From NCBI RefSeq assembly GCF_042655385.1, contig NZ_JBHSMA010000006.1:186001-250000 (forward strand): a stretch of DNA of 64,000 bases, read 5' to 3'. Shown here one piece after another: positions 53,870-61,068 of the stretch. The notes beneath the pieces are model-generated. The model had not been told where the DNA came from, ran no database searches, and saw nothing but the letters and a program-made list of their open reading frames with translations. Position numbers and translations under genes: made by a program. This DNA is from Larkinella bovis. GTDB taxonomy: Bacteria > Bacteroidota > Bacteroidia > Cytophagales > Spirosomataceae. Position 1 is the first letter of the stretch; each line of letters starts with the position of its first letter.

Positions 53870-55192
53870 ATGACCCATCGCTTTTATGCCCTTCTGGCCA
53901 ATACGCTGGCGGCTTCGCTGACCAATAATGCCGTCTGGTTTGCCCTGACGTTCTGGGCGTATCTGGAAACCAAGTCGGTGGTTGTCACCTCCGTTATGGC
54001 CGGAATTTACCTGGCCACCGTCGCCTTTTCCGGTTTTTTTCTGGGATCGATTGTCGATCATTACCGAAAAAAAACGTCCATGCTGCTGTCGAGTCTGGTG
54101 TCGTTCGGGCTGTACTTTTTCGCCCTGATTCTGTACAGCAGCACGCCCGAAACCGTCTTTTCGGATCCTTCAAGTCCTCAACTCTGGATTTTTCTCCTGC
54201 TCGGGTTGCTGGGCGCCATTGCGGGGAACATCCGCACCATCACGATTTCTACGCTGGTGACCATGCTTATTCCCGAACCGGAACGCGATAAAGCCAACGG
54301 CATGGTCGGAACGGCCAACGGGGTTTCGTTTCTGATCGCATCGCTGTTCAGCGGTTTTATCATCGGCTTTCTGGGCATTTCGTGGATGCTCACCCTGGCG
54401 CTGACGCTCACCGGTCTGGTAATCCTGCACGTCTGGATGGTGCCCATTCCGGAACCGGAAATCGTTCATGCCCAGACCGAAACCACCGGGCGGGTCGATA
54501 TTCGGGGCACTTTGAAAGCCGTGCGGCAGATGCCCGGTTTGCTGGCACTTATTTTTTTCAACACTTTCAATAACTTTCTGGGCGGGGTCTACATGTCGCT
54601 GATGGATGCCTACGGGTTGTCGCTCGTATCGGTGCAGGTGTGGGGGGTTCTGTGGGGTTTTTTGAGCCTCGGGTTCATCGTCGGTGGTATTGTCGTAGCC
54701 CGAAAAGGGCTGGGGGTCAGACCCCTACGCACTCTTTTTCTGTCCAATATCATCATGTGGGTCGTCTCGGTTTTCTTTACCATTCAGGCGTCGATTGTGC
54801 TGCTTTCGGTAGGCATGTTTATTTACCTGTGCCTGATTCCGGTGGTGGAAGCCGCCGAACAGACCATTATCCAGAAACTGGTTCCGCCCGAACGGCAGGG
54901 CCGGGTTTTCGGCTTTGCCCAGAGCGTCGAACAGGCCGCTTCACCGATCACCGCCTTTTTTATCGGTCCGATTGCCGAACTGGTTTTCATTCCGTTCATG
55001 ACAACCGGCGCGGGCGTCGACCTGATTGGTTCGTGGTTCGGAACCGGCAGCGCCCGGGGGCTGGCGCTGCTGTTTACCGTTACCGGGCTGGTCGGCCTGA
55101 TCATCACGGTGATCGCCATGCGGTCGGCGTCGTACAAACTGCTATCGGTTAATTACCAAAAACTAATGGCTTCTCCGGCGGTCGCGGAATAA
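53870..55192 (+). CDS. Major facilitator superfamily transporter (EntS/TetA-like exporter group)
   Basis: A 440-residue inner membrane carrier with about 12 helices. It resembles the MFS group of exporters that includes enterobactin exporter EntS (an N-terminal half with FLGSIVDHYRKKTSMLLSSL and a central EPERDKANGMVGTANG motif). The start is the ATG at 53870 (MTHRFYALLANT); a TTG at 53837 overlaps the upstream hairpin. The substrate is unknown. Confidence 0.88.
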   Translation: MTHRFYALLANTLAASLTNNAVWFALTFWAYLETKSVVVTSVMAGIYLATVAFSGFFLGSIVDHYRKKTSMLLSSLVSFGLYFFALILYSSTPETVFSDPSSPQLWIFLLLGLLGAIAGNIRTITISTLVTMLIPEPERDKANGMVGTANGVSFLIASLFSGFIIGFLGISWMLTLALTLTGLVILHVWMVPIPEPEIVHAQTETTGRVDIRGTLKAVRQMPGLLALIFFNTFNNFLGGVYMSLMDAYGLSLVSVQVWGVLWGFLSLGFIVGGIVVARKGLGVRPLRTLFLSNIIMWVVSVFFTIQASIVLLSVGMFIYLCLIPVVEAAEQTIIQKLVPPERQGRVFGFAQSVEQAASPITAFFIGPIAELVFIPFMTTGAGVDLIGSWFGTGSARGLALLFTVTGLVGLIITVIAMRSASYKLLSVNYQKLMASPAVAE

Positions 55193-55450
55193 CGACCGCA
55201 GCCGCTCCTGGCGGAATCAACAATTAATTCCATGAAGAACGTTGGGGTTGGAAACGCAATGGTAGCAGTTCTCGGCAATGATCTACTTGGTGAATGGAAA
55301 TGGAACAGGTTAAAAAACTGAAAAATTATACCGACAATTTTTCAACCTGGAAAACAATTTACGCGGTCCGGAGTTTTATAGATGTAATTCGCTCGACCTG
55401 GGAAAATTGAACGGAAACGTGAACTATACTTAGAACCGAGTGAACTGAGA

Positions 55451-55483
55451 AGCCAGATGATAGCTATTCATCTGGCTTTCTTT
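55451..55483 (+). terminator. Intrinsic terminator, plus strand
   Basis: AGCCAGATGA (55451-55460) pairs with TCATCTGGCT (55468-55477), followed by TTCTTTTT. Confidence 0.85.
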
Positions 55484-55489
55484 TTGGGT

Positions 55490-55533
55490 AAAAATAAGAA
55501 GGGACAGGCGTTGCGCTGTCCCTTCTTATTTTT
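55490..55533. terminator. Bidirectional intrinsic terminator
   Basis: An 18-bp perfect inverted repeat (AAAAATAAGAAGGGACAG and its complement) with an 8-nt loop and A/T runs on both sides. On the minus strand it ends the 55549-55959 gene. Confidence 0.88.
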
Positions 55534-55548
55534 GTTAGGTGATTGAAA

Positions 55549-55959
55549 TCAGTCGGATTTGGCCGGTTTTTCCTCGCCTTTGGGTTTGAGAACACCACGG
55601 GCAATGGGCTCCGGTTTCGACTTGGGATCGGTAAAGCGCAGTAACGTGGCCGTCGGGAAAACCGCTTTGGGCTGTTTGACAATAACCAGCTGGTACGACC
55701 GCGTTCCGACCACCAGGTTATAATACGTCATCTGGTCGGCGGTCTGGGGAAGGCCCCAGTTGGCAACGGGTTCTTTGGCCAGTATCGTCTGATCCTCCTC
55801 CGACAAAGCCGCGTAGACAGTATCGGGCTGGAACTGTTTGCCGGTAATGCCTTCAATCGTCGAAACAACCGCCGACGGTTTGGCCGGGGTTGTTTTATTC
55901 TGCGCCGGGGCTGACACTCCCGTCAACAGGAGCCCCAGCAGAATGAGCATGTTTTTCAT
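55549..55959 (-). CDS. Secreted hypothetical protein
   Basis: A 136-residue protein with a clear signal peptide (LLLTGVSAPAQN) and a single small domain (IEGITGKQFQPDTVYAALSE, then YYNLVVGTRSYQLVIVKQP). The C terminus is Lys/Glu/Pro-rich. It was not matched to a known family. The own terminator supports a single-gene unit. Confidence 0.75.
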   Translation of the reverse strand: MKNMLILLGLLLTGVSAPAQNKTTPAKPSAVVSTIEGITGKQFQPDTVYAALSEEDQTILAKEPVANWGLPQTADQMTYYNLVVGTRSYQLVIVKQPKAVFPTATLLRFTDPKSKPEPIARGVLKPKGEEKPAKSD

Positions 55960-56117
55960 AGTCCGTTGCGTAATTTGTTAGTAAACCCATTTATTGGCTC
56001 CTGGTTTATAAAACCGGGTGATGATTGACCGAAACCGGCGAAAACCGTTTTCCCGGGAATGGGCCGGGATTTTGTTGCCCGTTTCAAAACCGCCATGAAG
56101 TGAACTGATTTTTAGCT

Positions 56118-56633
56118 ATGACAACGCCAGAACCGCAGCCGGAACCTTTTCATTTTAAGGACGATGGTGCCATTCCTAACAGTACCTACCCGTTGCTACT
56201 GTACCGCAACGCTTTTTCCGAAACCGGTTCGGCGGGCGCATCCTGGCTGGAACGGCGGTTTTCGGCCAACAACTGGACCAATTCCTGGCGCAACGGCGTT
56301 TATTCCTACCACCATTACCACAGTACTTCGCACGAAGTATTGGGCGTCTATAGCGGTTCGGCCCTGCTGCACCTGGGTGGAGAGACCGGCGAAAAAGTGC
56401 GGGTCCAGGCCGGTGACATCATTGTTATTCCGGCGGGTGTAGGGCATAAAAAGCTGGAAGCCACGGCAGATTTCGGCGTGGTCGGGGCCTATCCGGACGG
56501 GCGTGATTGTGATGTACTGCGCGGAAAACCGGGGGATCGTCCGCAGGCCGATAAAAACATTGCCGCCGTCCCGCTGCCCCAAACGGACCCGTTGCGGGGC
56601 ACAACCGGTGGCGTGGTGGCGCTTTGGAAATAA
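56118..56633 (+). CDS. Cupin-domain protein
   Basis: A 171-residue cytosolic protein with one cupin fold. Metal-binding motif 1 is HHYHSTSHEVLGVYSGSALL, and motif 2 is GDIIVIPAGVGHKKL. It resembles the YjlB-like group, whose function is unknown. Cupin metal ligands (His and Glu) are all present, so it could be an enzyme or a small-molecule binder. Confidence 0.85.
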   Translation: MTTPEPQPEPFHFKDDGAIPNSTYPLLLYRNAFSETGSAGASWLERRFSANNWTNSWRNGVYSYHHYHSTSHEVLGVYSGSALLHLGGETGEKVRVQAGDIIVIPAGVGHKKLEATADFGVVGAYPDGRDCDVLRGKPGDRPQADKNIAAVPLPQTDPLRGTTGGVVALWK

Positions 56634-56715
56634 GTCCGAATTGGTTTTACGGGGGTTGTTCGTATGCCCGTGGCTGCTAATTTTACGGCTTTTCAACAAA
56701 CGAATACAACCAACC

Positions 56716-57873
56716 ATGAAAAAACCGTACGGTATTTTTGCGTTACTTTTCCTTACTATTTTCTGTCAGCTTGCTTTCTGGCCGGGGCCGGTTTTCGGCC
56801 AGTCGGCTAAGAAAAAATACGTGCTGATCGGGTACGTTGGCGGGGGAGGCTGGACCAAAAACGATATTGAAGCCCAGAAACTGACGCACATCAATTACGC
56901 CTTTGCCGTGCCCGCCGAAAATGGCGAACTGGCCCCGATCAAGGCGCGTGACTCCGTCAATCTGGCGACCCTGAATACGCTGAAAGCCGTAAACAAAGAC
57001 CTGCAAATCCTGATTTCCATCGGCGGCTGGGGCGGTTGCCGGTATTTTTCGGACGCTGCGCTGACGGATGCCTCCCGGAAAAAATTTGCCCGGAGTGCGG
57101 TTTCGTTTATGAAAAAACACCGGCTCGACGGGGTTGATATTGACTGGGAATACCCGGACCAGATTGGTGAGAATAACATCTTCCGGCCCGTCGACAAACA
57201 GAATTTTACGCTTTTGCTGAAGGAGTTGCGCCAGCAACTGGACACGCAGGGTAAGAAAGACCGGCGGCCCGCAGCCCGGCATTACCTGCTAACGGCTGCC
57301 ACCGGGGGCGATACGGCCTTTGTAAATCATACCGAACTGGGGAATGCCCAGAAATACCTCGATTACGTCAACATCATGACGTACGATCTGTACCACGGTA
57401 ATGACAAGAAAACCGGTCACCACAGCCCCTTGTACCAGTCGGCGCTCAGCGACCGTTCCCGCAACAGTTCCGACGATGCCGTCAACGGCCACATCAAAGC
57501 CGGAGTACCCGCCCGCAAAATCGTGTTGGGCCTGCCGTTTTACGGACGGGGCTGGACGGCGGTCAACCCGGTTAACAACGGCTTATTCCAGCCATCGGCG
57601 GGGAAACACATCAGTCCGAATTACTATGATCTGGTGGCGAATTACATCAATAAAAACGGCTACACCCGGTATTGGGACGACAAGGCCAAAGCGCCCTACC
57701 TGTGGAATCCGGAAAGCCGCACCTTCATTTCCTACGCCGACAAGGAGTCGATGGTGCATAAAATCGATTATGTCAAATCCAAAGGGCTGGCGGGGGCCAT
57801 GTTCTGGGAGTACACGCTCGATCTAAAGTCGGACAAATTGCTGGATGTACTGGTGCAGGAACTGGCAAAATGA
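56716..57873 (+). CDS. GH18 chitinase-like glycoside hydrolase
   Basis: A 385-residue secreted enzyme that hydrolyses chitin or related N-acetylglucosamine polymers. The signal peptide ends at VFGQS. The GH18 catalytic motif DxxDxDxE is LDGVDIDWEYP with Glu145 as acid. The substrate-binding strands YVGGGGW, SIGGWGG, and the late AMFWEYTLD are also present. The start is the ATG at 56716; the open frame from 56503 overlaps the cupin gene. No carbohydrate-binding or type IX sorting domain is seen at the C terminus. Confidence 0.92.
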   Translation: MKKPYGIFALLFLTIFCQLAFWPGPVFGQSAKKKYVLIGYVGGGGWTKNDIEAQKLTHINYAFAVPAENGELAPIKARDSVNLATLNTLKAVNKDLQILISIGGWGGCRYFSDAALTDASRKKFARSAVSFMKKHRLDGVDIDWEYPDQIGENNIFRPVDKQNFTLLLKELRQQLDTQGKKDRRPAARHYLLTAATGGDTAFVNHTELGNAQKYLDYVNIMTYDLYHGNDKKTGHHSPLYQSALSDRSRNSSDDAVNGHIKAGVPARKIVLGLPFYGRGWTAVNPVNNGLFQPSAGKHISPNYYDLVANYINKNGYTRYWDDKAKAPYLWNPESRTFISYADKESMVHKIDYVKSKGLAGAMFWEYTLDLKSDKLLDVLVQELAK

Positions 57874-57875
57874 GT

Positions 57876-57922
57876 AAAAGCTGTTCAGCGGAGAAATTAT
57901 AAAACTCCGCTGAACAGCTTTT
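57876..57922. terminator. Bidirectional hairpin terminator after the chitinase gene
   Basis: An 18-bp perfect inverted repeat, AAAAGCTGTTCAGCGGAG and its complement, lies between the convergent GH18 and ABM genes with A/T runs on both sides. Confidence 0.82.
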
Positions 57923-57926
57923 CAGT

Positions 57927-58223
57927 TTAAATCACCTGGACACCTACTTCGTAGTAGTCGATCGTGGGCGGTCCGGCAAAATAACCCTTCATCTGGCTCA
58001 ACACGTCCTGTAAAAAACCATTGCTTTCGGCGTCTTTCCGGGCCTGCTCCGATTCCCAGAGCGTCACCATCAGGCACTTGTTGGTGGCCGGATCGGTCAG
58101 AAAACGGCTGTTTTTAAAACCGTTCAGTTCTTTCAGTGCCGGCCCAACGCTTTCCCGGAAATACTGGGTAGCCTGATCGATGGCATCGGGTTTTAACGGA
58201 ACCTGAATAACACGTGCGTACAT
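57927..58223 (-). CDS. Antibiotic biosynthesis monooxygenase (ABM)-like protein
   Basis: A 98-residue dimeric alpha/beta-barrel type protein. The pattern MYARVIQVPLKPDAIDQATQ, LKELNGFKNSRFLTD and VTLWESEQARKDAE is typical of ABM/YgiN-like proteins. Members act as cofactor-free monooxygenases or heme-degrading enzymes, but many have no known role. The Asn and Trp of the family are visible (LWESE). Confidence 0.82.
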   Translation of the reverse strand: MYARVIQVPLKPDAIDQATQYFRESVGPALKELNGFKNSRFLTDPATNKCLMVTLWESEQARKDAESNGFLQDVLSQMKGYFAGPPTIDYYEVGVQVI

Positions 58224-58345
58224 ATGATAAGGGGCTAGGGATGAAATAGTTACTAAAGATAAGACTTAATTTCGAATCCTGATAAGCCGGTTTGGTAACC
58301 GCTTTCGATTTTTAGCGAATACCCGGTGCATTAAAGGGTTCTTAG

Positions 58346-58353
58346 TACATTTG
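58346..58353 (+). promoter_or_regulatory. -7 box before the GDPD gene
   Basis: TACATTTG matches TAnnTTTG exactly and lies 23 nt before the ATG. Confidence 0.45.
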
Positions 58354-58376
58354 CGGAGTCAATTTGTATAAACCCT

Positions 58377-59147
58377 ATGAAAACCGTTTTTTTAAGTGCC
58401 GTCTTTGCCGCCTTGTTGCTCACCAGTTCCGCCGTTTCGAGTATGGCTCAAACCAAAGTAATCGCCCACCGGGGAGCCTGGAAAAATACCGGCGCTCCGC
58501 AAAATTCACTGGCATCCTTGCAGGAAGCTATCAAACTCGGGTGCTACGGCAGTGAGTTCGATGTTCACATGACTGCCGATTCGACTCTGCTGGTCAACCA
58601 TGATCATACCTACCAGGGCGTTAACCTCGAAACCGCCCCGGCTGCCGATATCAAGGCCCTCAAACTCAGCAATGGGGAGTCACTCCCGACCCTGGACAGC
58701 TACCTGAAAGCCGGAGTAAAGCAGAAGAAAACCCGCCTGATTCTGGAAATCAAGGCATCGAAAGTCAGTAAGGCCCATTCGCTGGCGCTGGCCACCAAGT
58801 GTGTGCAGGCCGTAAAAGCCCAGAAGGGCCGCAAACGGGTGGATTACATCAGTTTCGACTACGACGTCTGCAAGAAAGTAAAAGAGCTGGATCCGTCGGC
58901 CAGGGTGGCATATCTGAACGGGGATAAATCACCCGAACAACTGGCTGCCGACGGTTTATACGGGCTCGACTATCACCACAGCGTCATGAAAAAGAATGAA
59001 AACTGGATTGCCGAGGCCCACCAGAAGAAATTAACCGTCAACGTCTGGACGGTCAACGATCCGGAGACCATGAACTGGATGCTGGAACGCAAAGTGGATT
59101 TCATCACTACCGACGAACCCGAGAAGTTGCTGCAACTCGTGAAGTAG
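58377..59147 (+). CDS. Glycerophosphodiester phosphodiesterase
   Basis: A 256-residue secreted enzyme that splits glycerophosphodiesters to an alcohol and glycerol 3-phosphate. A signal peptide (SSMAQTK) precedes the GDPD motifs AHRGAWKNTGAPQNS and SEFDVHMTADSTLLVNHDHT with the metal-binding Glu, Asp and His residues. The late ITTDEPEKLL is typical. glpK at 15235 could use the released glycerol phosphate's product pool, but the two genes are distant. Confidence 0.92.
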   Translation: MKTVFLSAVFAALLLTSSAVSSMAQTKVIAHRGAWKNTGAPQNSLASLQEAIKLGCYGSEFDVHMTADSTLLVNHDHTYQGVNLETAPAADIKALKLSNGESLPTLDSYLKAGVKQKKTRLILEIKASKVSKAHSLALATKCVQAVKAQKGRKRVDYISFDYDVCKKVKELDPSARVAYLNGDKSPEQLAADGLYGLDYHHSVMKKNENWIAEAHQKKLTVNVWTVNDPETMNWMLERKVDFITTDEPEKLLQLVK

Positions 59148-59226
59148 ACAAAAGAGGTGAGACAAGAGACAAGAGACAAAGAGCGCTTCCAAACAATCTC
59201 TTTTGTCTCTTGTCTTTTCTCTTTAC
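59147..59226. repeat. Heptamer-repeat palindromic element between the GDPD and MFS genes
   Basis: The left arm is GACAAAA GAGGTGA GACAAGA GACAAGA GACAAAG at 59147-59181, in strict heptamer phase. The right arm (CTCTTTT GTCTCTT GTCTTTT CTCTTTA, about 59197-59225) is a roughly inverted copy. A short unique centre lies between. It overlaps the GDPD stop and the end of the convergent MFS gene and may act as the terminator for both. Confidence 0.85.
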
Positions 59227-60392
59227 TCCCCTTTCACTTTCCCCGCCATCAGAGCGACGCACAGGCCCATGCCGGCAATGATGGTGAAGGAAATGCGGAG
59301 ACTGGTGGCTCCGGCCACGAAACCGATCAGGGGAGGGCCGATCAGGAAGCCCAGGAAACCGATGGTTGAAACGGCCGCCAGGGCCACGCCCGGCGACAAA
59401 ACCGTTGATTTACCGGCAGCGCTGTAGACCAGCGGCACCACCGACGAAACACCGAAACCGACCAGAAAGAAGCCGAGGATGGCGGTTCCGAGATACGGTA
59501 ACGCCACGGAAGTCAATAAACCGGATGCGATCAGAACACCGCTCAGTTGCAGCGTCCGCTTCAGGCCGTACCGGGTCGTAAACCAGTCGGCAATGAAACG
59601 TCCCAGCGCCATGGTGCTCATGAACGCCGTGTAGCCCGCGCCGACCATCGCTTTGTCGGCCTGCACCACTTTCTTGAAGTAAATCCCGCTCCAGTCGAAC
59701 ATGGCACCTTCACAAATCATGGCGCAGAAGGCGATTATTCCCAGAATCAGCAGCGATTTATCCGGTTTCGCAAAAATAGGCTGATCCGCATTGGTGTTGG
59801 CGTCTTCCGGTAAAATGTACCGAGATGCCACCGCCAGAGCCGCCAGGGCGAAGAACAGCACGGCGGCAAAATGCTGATACGGCACGATGCCCGCGCCAAT
59901 CATGAACGCACCCAGCATGGCCCCGGCAAAACCGGCCAAACTCCACAAACCGTGAAACGACGCCATCACCGGCCGCTGGTAGAGAGCCTCCACCCCCACG
60001 GCCTGGGTGTTGATGGAAATATTAGCCATGTTACCAACCAGCCCGAACACAAACAGACAACCCATCAAAGCCGGAATGCTCTGCGCCAGGCCAATGCTCA
60101 GGAGCGTGAGCGCGTACAACCCAACGGCCAGTGTGGCTACTTTGCGGCTTCCAATTTTGGCCGTCAGCCAGCCCGCCAGGGGCAGCGAGAGCATCAGGCC
60201 AGCCGGGAGCGCCAGCAACACGCCCCCCAGTTCGGCATCCGACAGATGCAGGGTTTGCTGGATACTCGGAATTCGCGACGCCCAGCTCGCAAAGGATAAT
60301 CCTTGCAGAAAAAACAAAACTCCCACGGCGCCCCGGCGAATGCTACGTGTGGAAAGCCGGGGGTGCGGGAGGTGTGAAATGATAGAATTCAT
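59223..60392 (-). CDS. Major facilitator superfamily transporter (YbjJ-like)
   Basis: A 389-residue inner membrane protein with 12 helices. It has the MFS motif A-like loop AGWLTAKIGSRKVATLAVG and GLSFASWASRIPSIQ near the start, as in the YbjJ group of sugar or drug transporters. The substrate is unknown. It is convergent with the GDPD gene. Confidence 0.88.
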   Translation of the reverse strand: MNSIISHLPHPRLSTRSIRRGAVGVLFFLQGLSFASWASRIPSIQQTLHLSDAELGGVLLALPAGLMLSLPLAGWLTAKIGSRKVATLAVGLYALTLLSIGLAQSIPALMGCLFVFGLVGNMANISINTQAVGVEALYQRPVMASFHGLWSLAGFAGAMLGAFMIGAGIVPYQHFAAVLFFALAALAVASRYILPEDANTNADQPIFAKPDKSLLILGIIAFCAMICEGAMFDWSGIYFKKVVQADKAMVGAGYTAFMSTMALGRFIADWFTTRYGLKRTLQLSGVLIASGLLTSVALPYLGTAILGFFLVGFGVSSVVPLVYSAAGKSTVLSPGVALAAVSTIGFLGFLIGPPLIGFVAGATSLRISFTIIAGMGLCVALMAGKVKGE

Positions 60393-60630
60393 TCTTAAAA
60401 AAAAACAATTTTCAGGTTGTATTCAAGTTGCGCCCCAGTTCCTTATCGGGCAAAAATAATGCTATTAGTCAGTACAAAGAGCATTACTGTTCACCTGCTA
60501 AATCAAAACCGCTTATATTAAGTTCTTGGATTTAGTCAATTCCCAGAGAGTTCGTATAGATTGTATGGATAGTACAAAAAGATTTTCTTCGCAACCGGTT
60601 TTTGCCTACCTGTTGCACGGTTTTTTGCAA

Positions 60631-60638
60631 TAGTTTTG
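60631..60638 (+). promoter_or_regulatory. -7 box immediately before the DUF6660-like gene
   Basis: TAGTTTTG matches TAnnTTTG exactly and ends 4 nt before the ATG at 60643, so a transcript from it would start at about the start codon (leaderless). The remaining 60393-60630 spacer shows no gene. Confidence 0.35.
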
Positions 60639-60642
60639 TGGT

Positions 60643-60972
60643 ATGAAGTCGTTGGTTTGCCTGATTATGAGCCTCCACCTGCTGGTGTTGTCTGCCTGGC
60701 CCTGCGCCGACGGCTGCCTGCAGCTGCGCCTTGACTCGCAGACGACGGCTTCGCTCGCCAGCGACGACCACCAGCACGACGGCACCCATGCCGGAACGGA
60801 TTTGTGTTCTCCCTTCTGCGGCTGCGCCTGCTGCGGGACGGTGCTGGAACCCGGTCAGGCGTTTCAATTCGCTTTTGCGGTTTTTTCGTTTACCTCCCCC
60901 GCGTACGAACTCGTCGTACCGTCGCTGCCTTCTCCTTCCATTTCCTACTGGCAACCGCCCCAACTCGGCTAA
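60643..60972 (+). CDS. DUF6660-like Cys/His-rich exported protein
   Basis: A 109-residue protein with an N-terminal hydrophobic segment (LIMSLHLLVLSAWPCADGC) and a central metal-binding-looking cluster (DDHQHDGTHAGTDLCSPFCG followed by CACCG). The resemblance is to the DUF6660 family, which is often encoded directly before CusA/CzcA-type pumps in Bacteroidota. The His/Cys cluster suggests binding of copper, zinc or a similar metal in the periplasm. The RND gene starts 97 bp downstream. Confidence 0.78.
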   Translation: MKSLVCLIMSLHLLVLSAWPCADGCLQLRLDSQTTASLASDDHQHDGTHAGTDLCSPFCGCACCGTVLEPGQAFQFAFAVFSFTSPAYELVVPSLPSPSISYWQPPQLG

Positions 60973-61068
60973 GACAGGATACGTGCGCCCAATCGGTTCT
61001 CTGCAACCGGGTTGCATCCCGCTCACACGGCCCTCAATCGCTTTTCTGATCTTAATTTCCGAACCGGT

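Larger units (their letters stand above)
55193..55548. other. Gene-free stretch ending in terminators; possible small RNA
   Basis: A 356-bp region without a supported protein gene. It ends in two strong hairpins at 55451-55483 and 55490-55533. Since the MFS stop is at 55192, the first hairpin lies about 260 nt downstream, which leaves room for a long 3' UTR or a separate small RNA. No clear TAnnTTTG box is seen inside it. Confidence 0.4.
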
